Shown here: piece by piece, positions 54,839-60,602 of the stretch
How the letters are laid out: every line of letters begins with the position of its first letter
Position numbering within the stretch: position 1 is the first letter of the stretch
Notes under the pieces: generated by a model
What the model saw: only the letters and a program-made list of their open reading frames with translations
Databases searched by the model: none
Told to the model about the DNA's origin: nothing
Translations under genes and position numbers: made by a program
Origin: Ilumatobacteraceae bacterium
GTDB lineage: Bacteria; Actinomycetota; Acidimicrobiia; Acidimicrobiales; Ilumatobacteraceae
Reading direction: 5' to 3'
Length of the DNA stretch: 60,602 bases
Assembly (NCBI GenBank): GCA_024643255.1
Contig: JAHENF010000016.1
Coordinates: 4,024-64,625 of the forward strand

Positions 54839-55888
54839 ATGTCGATCCGCGAACCCTTCCACGATTGGCCAACCGTGATGTCGGCGCTGGTCGCCGGACA
54901 CGACCTCGACGCCGCCACGGCAGGGTCGGTGATGACGTCGATCCTGCGGGGCGACGCGACGACTGCACAGATCGGGGGTTTCCTCGTCGGCCTGCGAGCG
55001 AAAGGTGAGAGCGTCGACGAACTCGCCGGTCTGTTGGAAGCGACGCTGCACGAGGCGACGTTCGTGCCGTTGACCGACGACGAGCGTTCGACGTGCCTCG
55101 ACATCGTCGGGACCGGAGGCGACGGATCGCACTCGATCAACGTGTCGATGATGGCAGCACTCGTCGCGGCCGGTGCCGGAGCACCCGTGTGCAAGCACGG
55201 CAACCGATCGGCCTCGTCGAAGTGCGGCGCCGCCGACGTCCTCGAACTGCTCGGCGTCGCCATCGAGCTGCACGCCGGGGGAGTCGCGGCATGCGTGCGT
55301 GAAGCGGGAATCGGGTTCTGTTTCGCGCCGATGTTCCACCCGGCATTCCGGTTCACCGGCCCGCCGCGGCGAGAGCTGGGGATTCCCACGACCTTCAACC
55401 TGCTCGGCCCGATGGCCAACCCCGGCCGGGTGAAGCGCCAGCTGATCGGTGTCGCCGACCCTCGTTTCGCGGAACCGATGATCGAGACCCTCGAACGTCA
55501 GGGACTCACCGATGCCTGGGTGGTGCACGGCGAGGGCATGGACGAACTGACCACCACGGGACCGTCACGGGTGCTCGCGCTCTCCGGCGGGACGATCACG
55601 GAGTTCTCGATCGACCCCGCTGAGTACGGCCTGGCCCGCGCAACTGCCGATGACCTCCGTGGTGGCGCTCCCGAGGAGAATGCGTTGGCGGTCCGGCGGG
55701 TGCTGGCAGGGGAGCAGGGACCGCACCGCGACATCGTGCTGCTCAACGCCGGCGCCGGCCTGGTCGTGTCCGGACGCGCCGGCGATGTCGCTGCCGGGAT
55801 CGCGATGGCGGCCTCATCCATCGACGAGGGCCACGCCCAAGCTCGCCTCGATGCGTTGATCCGGGTCTCGCAGGCTCACGCCGCCTGA
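54839..55888 (+). CDS. trpD: Anthranilate phosphoribosyltransferase
   Basis: 349 residues, full length. The PRPP-binding GTGGDG is at 91-96, and KHGNRSASSKCGAAD at 119-133 is the second conserved loop; DEGHAQ is near the end. It transfers phosphoribose to anthranilate in tryptophan synthesis. No other trp gene is near. As in Mycobacterium tuberculosis, where trpD lies beside a DnaQ/UvrC-like gene, the neighbour is an exonuclease/GIY-YIG protein; here the two are convergent and overlap by 13 bp at their ends. Confidence 0.97.
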   Translation: MSIREPFHDWPTVMSALVAGHDLDAATAGSVMTSILRGDATTAQIGGFLVGLRAKGESVDELAGLLEATLHEATFVPLTDDERSTCLDIVGTGGDGSHSINVSMMAALVAAGAGAPVCKHGNRSASSKCGAADVLELLGVAIELHAGGVAACVREAGIGFCFAPMFHPAFRFTGPPRRELGIPTTFNLLGPMANPGRVKRQLIGVADPRFAEPMIETLERQGLTDAWVVHGEGMDELTTTGPSRVLALSGGTITEFSIDPAEYGLARATADDLRGGAPEENALAVRRVLAGEQGPHRDIVLLNAGAGLVVSGRAGDVAAGIAMAASSIDEGHAQARLDALIRVSQAHAA

Positions 55889-57570
55889 CGCGGGCGCGCG
55901 AGCCGCTCGAGATCGGGGAGCCGGTTGCCGATCGGGAACGTCCACGGTCCGGCGGCGGACACGGTGAGGCGCGCCGCATGTTTGTCGAAGAACCGGGCGA
56001 GACACAGTGCCTCGTCGATCTGATGCCGACCGAGCACTGGTTCGGCACTCGGTTCCGGGGCGGCGATCGGCAGGGCCCGACCGACGGTTCCGACTTTCGT
56101 CGCGTCGACCAGCTGGCCCCACTCGATCGTCCATGTGGCATCGCCGAGTGTGATGTCGGCGCGTCCGGCGTTGCGGAGTGCCTCCACCAGCAGATGACGG
56201 CGCGTGGCTCCGATCAGAGCGGTCAGGCGGTCGCGTACGGAGGCGGCTTCCTCGAATCGCTGTTGTGAGGCGAGCTGCAGCATCTTGTCGCGGACGCGTT
56301 CGACGACGACATCGGGTCGGCCCTGGAGCGCGTCGGCGGCCAACTCGACGATGCGGGCGTAGTCGCCGGCGTCGGTCGTGCCGGCGCACGGGCAGTGCGC
56401 GACGCCCAGCTGCGCTGCGCTGCACATCGTCGCGTCGGCCGAGGCGACGAAGTTGCGGCCGAGCCGAGCGGTGCAGCGGCGCAACGGGAGCGCACTCTGG
56501 ATCGCCTCGACGACGAGATTGGCCATCGTGCGCGATGGGAGAGGTCCGAGATGGACCCCTTTCGGGCCGGGATTCTTGACGACCGACAGGCGTGGCCAGG
56601 GCGAGTCGACGTCGAGCTTGATGAAGCAGTACTTGTCGACCCGCGTCCCCGCGCGGTTGTAGCGCGGCAGCATCGTGGAGATCAGTCGGCTCTCGATGAC
56701 TTCCGCGGTGAGCGCATCGGGGAGATCGAGGTGGGTCACCGACTGTGTTTCGCGCAACATGGGCCCGATCTTGCGACGGTCCTCGCTGCCGAAGTACGAC
56801 CTCACACGCTGTCGCAGATTGGTGGCCTTGCCGACGTACAAGACCTCGTCGCGTTGCCCGCGGAACATGTACACACCGGGTGTGCGGGGGAGATCGGCGG
56901 TCATCTTCAGCTTGCCGGCCTGCGCGTGACCGGCGAGCTTGGCCAATACGACCAGATCGTCGAGTCCGAGCACGCCGAGCCCGGCGGCGCGCTCGATCAG
57001 CAAGTGCAACAGGTCGGTGGTGGCGAGGGCGTCGTCGAGCGCACGGTGGCTGGGCTGATGATCGAGCCGCAGGCGCGACGCCAGCGTGCCGAGTTTGCAG
57101 TTGGGCACCTCGTCGCGAAGGAGGCGTCGTGCGAGTGCGACGGTGTCGACCGCGAGGCCGCCGCCGACGGGTGGTTGGGCGTGGCGCTCGCACGCGGCGC
57201 GCAGGAAACCGACGTCGAAGCCCACGTTGTGGCCGACGATCACGGCATCGCCGACGAACTCCAGCAACGAGGGAAGTACGGCGCCGATGCGCGGTGCGTT
57301 CGAGACGAGCGCATCCGAGAGTCCGGTGAGCACGGTGATCTGCGGAGGGATGGCCCGGCCCGGATTCACGAGGGTCTGGAACGTGCCGAGACACTGGCCT
57401 CCCTGCACCTTGACGGCTCCGACCTCGGTGATCTGGTCCTCGTTGCGGTTGCCGCCCGTGGTCTCGAGGTCGATCACGCAGAACACGACCTCGTGCAGGG
57501 GCGTGCCGAGTTCGTCGAATGAACGCTGTTGGGGCAACACAACGGTCGAACGCGACGACATGCCCAGCAT
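55876..57570 (-). CDS. DnaQ-type exonuclease fused to GIY-YIG endonuclease and UVR-like region (Cho-like)
   Basis: 564 residues. Residues about 28-195 are a DEDDh 3'-5' exonuclease: DLETTGG (Asp34, Glu36), GHNVGFDVGF and HRALDDALAT. From about 225 a GIY-YIG nuclease follows: TPGVYMF, VLYVGKATNLRQRV and VIESRL, so the two Tyr, the Arg and the Glu are all present. A UVR-like pair of helices (QRFEEAASVRDRLTALI) comes after it. UvrC's second nuclease half is missing, as in the SOS-induced Cho nuclease. A candidate LexA box lies 8 bp before the start. Likely role: damage incision with trimming. Confidence 0.92.
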   Translation of the reverse strand: MLGMSSRSTVVLPQQRSFDELGTPLHEVVFCVIDLETTGGNRNEDQITEVGAVKVQGGQCLGTFQTLVNPGRAIPPQITVLTGLSDALVSNAPRIGAVLPSLLEFVGDAVIVGHNVGFDVGFLRAACERHAQPPVGGGLAVDTVALARRLLRDEVPNCKLGTLASRLRLDHQPSHRALDDALATTDLLHLLIERAAGLGVLGLDDLVVLAKLAGHAQAGKLKMTADLPRTPGVYMFRGQRDEVLYVGKATNLRQRVRSYFGSEDRRKIGPMLRETQSVTHLDLPDALTAEVIESRLISTMLPRYNRAGTRVDKYCFIKLDVDSPWPRLSVVKNPGPKGVHLGPLPSRTMANLVVEAIQSALPLRRCTARLGRNFVASADATMCSAAQLGVAHCPCAGTTDAGDYARIVELAADALQGRPDVVVERVRDKMLQLASQQRFEEAASVRDRLTALIGATRRHLLVEALRNAGRADITLGDATWTIEWGQLVDATKVGTVGRALPIAAPEPSAEPVLGRHQIDEALCLARFFDKHAARLTVSAAGPWTFPIGNRLPDLERLARPRQAA

Positions 57571-57577
57571 GAGAGCA

Positions 57578-57591
57578 CGAACATGCGTACG
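57578..57591. promoter_or_regulatory. Candidate LexA/SOS box
   Basis: CGAACATGCGTACG differs by one base from the GAAC-N4-GTTC core of Gram-positive and actinobacterial LexA operators. It begins 8 bp upstream of the nuclease start at 57570 and 38 bp from the NYN gene. A wider inverted repeat GCACGAAC (57575-57582) / GTTCGTGC (57607-57614) surrounds it and gives a second half-site. Confidence 0.45.
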
Positions 57592-57628
57592 CTGTCAAGA
57601 ACAGGCGTTCGTGCAGTATTGTGCGCTC

Positions 57629-58849
57629 ATGTCCGAGTCGGTCGAGATCGAGCACCGCGATCTGCGCTCCGCGATCGAGTTCGCCGTGCTGGTCGCCGAG
57701 GAGGCCAACAAGGGCAAGCGCACGTTTGCGTACCCGAAGGAGCTGCGCTCGCAGTTCGGCATCGCTCGCATTCCGACGGGCGCACTGGGTCGGCTGCGTC
57801 GCGCGATCGAGGGCGACGACACCTTCCGAGAGCGCATCGCGGTGGGTGCCGTGCCCGAGCTCGTCGATCCGATCGGGATGCTCTGGCTGCAACGGCCCGC
57901 CGGCTGGACCGACGACGTCCGTGGTCTCCTCGCGCAGCGGGCCGTCGATGAACGAGACGCGGACCTGCGCACGGCAGTTCGCCGCGAGGAGAAGCGGCGA
58001 CGGGCGGCCGAGCAGGCGACAGCGCGATCGCAGGCCGATCTGGTCCAGCAGCAGATGACGATCGACGAACTCCGATCCGAACTCGATCTGCTCCGCGCCG
58101 ATCTCGTCAAAGCCGATGACGCCGCCGCGGAGCTGCGGACCGAGTTGATCGACGTGCGCAACGAAGCGCGCCACGCGCGAGATCGAGAGGCGGCCGCGAA
58201 GGCGAGGCTCGAAGCGGCCCAGGCCCGGTACGTGTCCGACGACGCTGATCTCGCAGGCCCAGCGGTTGCAGGCGCAGCGCCATCGAAGGAGCTCGAGTCG
58301 GTGGCGCTCAGCGATGTCGCCGAGGTCGCGCACGCGGCCCGCGAGCTCGCGGCGCGACTGGACGCGCTGGCGTCCTCGAACCGTGCCGCAGTGAGCGAGC
58401 GGCCGGAGCAACGACGCGCGCTGCGGTTGCCGGGTGGCGTGATCGCCTCGTCAGCCGCGGCGGCCGAGCACCTGTTGCGCTCCGGTGGAGCGGTGCTCGT
58501 CGACGGGTACAACGTCGCGAAACTCGCCTGGCCCGATCTGGCGCTCGCCGATCAGCGTGCCCGTCTGCTCGACGGTCTCGAGAACCTCGCCCGACGCTTC
58601 GGGGCGGACGTGACCGTGGTGTTCGATGGTGCGAGCGTCGTCGGCGCCCATGCCGATCGGCGACGCATGGTCCGCGTCGCGTACTCGCCTGCAGGGGTGA
58701 GCGCCGACGACGTCATCCGTGACGAGGTCCGGCGGCTGCCGACCGAGCGCGTCGTGATCGTCGTCACCAACGACGCCGAGATCGTGAGCGACGTGAAGTC
58801 GCTGGGCGCGAACACCGTGCCGAGCAACGCGTTGATCGCCCTGCTCTGA
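57629..58849 (+). CDS. NYN-domain (PIN-like) protein with coiled coil
   Basis: 406 residues from ATG at 57629. A TATTGT box 6 nt before the ATG suggests a leaderless mRNA. Residues 1-120 are an uncharacterised alpha/beta region; about 120-215 form a charged coiled coil; about 280-406 is a YacP/NYN fold: AVLVDGYNVAKLAW, VTVVFDGA, SADDVIRDEVRR and VVIVVTNDAEIV. The four acidic positions typical of PIN-type RNases (Asp in DGYN, DGA, ADD, TNDAE) are present, so RNA cleavage is plausible. It diverges from the Cho-like nuclease across 58 bp, so the two may share SOS-type control. Confidence 0.85.
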   Translation: MSESVEIEHRDLRSAIEFAVLVAEEANKGKRTFAYPKELRSQFGIARIPTGALGRLRRAIEGDDTFRERIAVGAVPELVDPIGMLWLQRPAGWTDDVRGLLAQRAVDERDADLRTAVRREEKRRRAAEQATARSQADLVQQQMTIDELRSELDLLRADLVKADDAAAELRTELIDVRNEARHARDREAAAKARLEAAQARYVSDDADLAGPAVAGAAPSKELESVALSDVAEVAHAARELAARLDALASSNRAAVSERPEQRRALRLPGGVIASSAAAAEHLLRSGGAVLVDGYNVAKLAWPDLALADQRARLLDGLENLARRFGADVTVVFDGASVVGAHADRRRMVRVAYSPAGVSADDVIRDEVRRLPTERVVIVVTNDAEIVSDVKSLGANTVPSNALIALL

Positions 58850-58864
58850 CCCGTACCGGTCGGC

Positions 58865-60334
58865 TCAGATGCCGACGGCGGTGGCGAGCACTTCGATCTC
58901 GTCGACGCACAGGTCGCACAGTCCCCACAGGTCGGGAACCAGTTCCCGGTCGGCGACGAGACCGAAGTCGAGGGTGTCGACGTAGCTCTGCACGGTGATG
59001 CTGAGCCCGACCCCGTCGGAGATCGTGTTGACCGGGATGTAGTGCAGCATCTTCGCACCACGCATGTAGAGCGGCTGGCGAGGTCCTGGCACGTTGGAGA
59101 TGACGAGGTTCATCGGCGGGTTGACGCGATCGGTGATCCGGAACGCCGCCGACATCCGAGCGGCGCGCTCGGCAAGGGCCGGGGGCGCCATCTCGGCGAG
59201 TTCGACCATCGCTTCGGCAGGGAGCAGGTCGAAGTCGGTCTTCGCCTCGGCCATCGCGTCGTGGATGAACGCGATCCGCTCGAGCGGGTCGGCGAGATGG
59301 GTGGGGAGTTGGCAGAACAGTGCCGAGACCCGATTGGTCCACACCTCGGCTTCGGCGCCCGTGCGGATCGACACCGGCACCATGCCGATCAAGGGCTCGT
59401 CCGGGAGTTCGTCCCGACCCTCGAGGTACGAGCGCACGGCTCCGGCACACGCCGCCATGACGACGTCGTTCACCGTCGCTCCGGCGGCGTTCTTGACCTC
59501 CTTGATGCGCTCCATGGGCACCGACCGGAACGCCACTCGACGATGGGGCGACACCATGGCGTTGAACGACGTGCGCGGTGCCGCCGTGTTGGGGGTCGCA
59601 GGCACCGAGTCGCGGTCGGTGCGGGGTCGTCGGCGAGCGCCGGTGAACACCCGGCGAGTGGCGCCGATCAACTCCTGGGTGCCCTGCAGGCGGGCGGCCT
59701 CGGCGAACTGTTGCGCGAGGCGCAACTGCAGGCGGATCGTCCGGTCGGGGCGGCGTATCAGGCTGCCGATCGATCGGACGAACATCTCGCGTTCGGATGG
59801 GACGGGCTCGGCTTGCGGCAGTGGTCCGGGGACCACGGGCGGCGCGTCCGGCTCGGAGTCGAGCATCAGGGTGGTGAGGATCGCGCCGGCCGCGCCGTCG
59901 ACGGTGGCGTGATGCATCTTGGTCAGCACGGCGAAGTCGCCGGATTCGAGACCCTCGATCACGTACAGCTCCCACAGTGGGCGGGAGCGGTCGCAATGAC
60001 GGCTCACGATCCGTGCGACCTGGTCGGCGAGCTGCCGGTCGGACCCCGGCGGCGGGAGCGAGAGGTGGCGGACGTGGTAGTCGATGTCGAAGTCGGGGTC
60101 CTCGATCCAGTACGGCCGATCGATGCCGAACGGAGCGCCGACGATGCGTCGGCGGTAGGGCTCGGCGATGTCGAGGTGCGACAGGATCATGTCCCTGGCC
60201 GCGAGGTACGGGTCGTAGTCCGCGTCATCGGGTCGCTCGTAGATGGCGATGCTGCTCACGTGGCCGTAGTTGGTCGGGGTCTCCATGTAGAGGAACGACG
60301 CGTCCAGACCGGTGAGTTGCTTCATCGACCCCAT
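58865..60334 (-). CDS. Wax ester synthase/diacylglycerol acyltransferase (WS/DGAT)
   Basis: 489 residues starting MGSMKQLTGLDASFL; the second ATG (60325) is an alternative start. The catalytic motif HHATVDG has His141, His142 and Asp146. NVPGP near residue 400 (ISNVPGPRQ) is the second family signature. The family joins acyl-CoA to a diacylglycerol or a fatty alcohol, giving triacylglycerol or wax ester storage lipid, and actinobacteria carry many copies. It is membrane-associated without clear spans. It lies convergent with the NYN gene and next to the repeat elements at the end of the window. Confidence 0.95.
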   Translation of the reverse strand: MGSMKQLTGLDASFLYMETPTNYGHVSSIAIYERPDDADYDPYLAARDMILSHLDIAEPYRRRIVGAPFGIDRPYWIEDPDFDIDYHVRHLSLPPPGSDRQLADQVARIVSRHCDRSRPLWELYVIEGLESGDFAVLTKMHHATVDGAAGAILTTLMLDSEPDAPPVVPGPLPQAEPVPSEREMFVRSIGSLIRRPDRTIRLQLRLAQQFAEAARLQGTQELIGATRRVFTGARRRPRTDRDSVPATPNTAAPRTSFNAMVSPHRRVAFRSVPMERIKEVKNAAGATVNDVVMAACAGAVRSYLEGRDELPDEPLIGMVPVSIRTGAEAEVWTNRVSALFCQLPTHLADPLERIAFIHDAMAEAKTDFDLLPAEAMVELAEMAPPALAERAARMSAAFRITDRVNPPMNLVISNVPGPRQPLYMRGAKMLHYIPVNTISDGVGLSITVQSYVDTLDFGLVADRELVPDLWGLCDLCVDEIEVLATAVGI

Positions 60335-60450
60335 GCTCGCGCACTTCGGCGTACCGGTGACATGGCGATCAGCGGGGGCAATCGGCGTTGGCTTCGAGGT
60401 TCACTTCGACGGACGTCATCCTTCCACCGGTTTGGGCTCGGTGTCCATGA

Positions 60451-60555
60451 GCGATGAGCTTTTGGAGCAAGGGGTGGTCCGGAAACTCATCGCAGCGGCG
60501 TGTCCTGGTCGAGCGATGAGTTTCCGGACCGACAGGTGCCCATGAAACTCATCGC
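60451..60555. repeat. Two tandem 43-bp inverted-repeat elements (copies C and B)
   Basis: Copies lie at 60451-60493 and 60513-60555, starting every 62 bp with a 19-bp linker. Each begins GCGATGAG and ends AAACTCATCGC. Across the linker, 60476-60493 and 60513-60530 form a perfect 18-bp inverted repeat (GGTCCGGAAACTCATCGC and its complement). The third copy is at 33870-33912 (A). They lie upstream of the WS/DGAT start. No gene is recognised between 60335 and 60602. Confidence 0.8.
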
Positions 60556-60602
60556 AAGCGACGGCGCTCGCAAACGGGCCGAGCAACCATCGGCAGCGTC
60601 CC

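Noticed and set aside
60451-60555. CRISPR array
   Set aside because: Only two degenerate units, each itself an inverted repeat, with no variable spacers of array type and no cas genes.
60542-60602. Possible gene start ATG AAA CTC ATC GCA at the right edge
   Set aside because: The codons are the arm of the 43-bp inverted repeat, there is no ribosome site, and the frame cannot be followed beyond the window.

Overview
This window looks like a chromosomal segment of a high-GC actinobacterium. GC-rich third codon positions, many GTG starts and frequent 4-bp ATGA/GTGA start-stop overlaps support this. So do four F420-type luciferase-like oxidoreductases, a WhiB regulator, a wax-ester synthase/DGAT enzyme, a FurA-KatG pair with a mycobacterial-type furA promoter, and a trpD / DnaQ-GIY-YIG gene pair like that of mycobacteria. 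The gene mix fits an Acidimicrobiia (Ilumatobacter-like) genome, but that placement is inference. No phage, insertion sequence, CRISPR array, tRNA or rRNA was recognised. The one structural RNA is RNase P RNA.

Layout. 1-7.4 kb: an oxidative catabolic block, with a Rieske oxygenase and a molybdopterin oxidoreductase divergent from two luciferase-like enzymes, a P450 and an SDR, ended by a perfect 33-nt palindrome. 7.4-11.4 kb: an acyl-CoA mutase with isobutyryl-type active-site residues and a PPDK-like protein lacking its ATP-grasp half. 11.5-20.2 kb: RidA and M19 dipeptidase, an SDR divergent from a MarR-MFS operon, a UspA-like protein, a metallo-beta-lactamase/receiver-like/GAF fusion coupled to a glycosyltransferase, and an esterase. 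20.2-29.7 kb: a luciferase-like/esterase pair, PEP carboxylase divergent from glgA-glgC, and an oxidoreductase pair. 29.8-33.9 kb: class A penicillin-binding protein, zinc-ribbon coiled-coil protein, membrane protein and histidine phosphatase.

34-41 kb holds the most unusual locus: a branched-chain-amino-acid-type (Liv) ABC system collapsed into three genes. They are a LivH-LivM permease fusion, a protein joining an MFS-like membrane domain to both the LivF- and LivG-type ATPases, and a membrane-anchored binding protein. 41-47.3 kb: two very small unlisted ORFs, katG-furA, an LPXTG surface protein, rnpB and two Tat-exported ferritin-like proteins. 47.4-54.4 kb: glycerol metabolism (glpK, membrane protein, alkyl-DHAP-synthase-like oxidase, glpD) divergent from rubrerythrin and a GlpC-like iron-sulfur protein. 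54.5-60.3 kb: WhiB, TrpD, a DnaQ/Cho-like nuclease with a candidate SOS box, an NYN-domain protein and WS/DGAT.

Taken together, the region carries central carbon metabolism (PEP carboxylase, glycogen, glycerol, acyl-CoA rearrangement), peroxide and iron handling, lipid storage and xenobiotic- or steroid-type oxidation. A family of 43-bp inverted-repeat elements appears at three places outside genes: once between convergent genes near 33.9 kb, and twice in tandem at the right end of the window.
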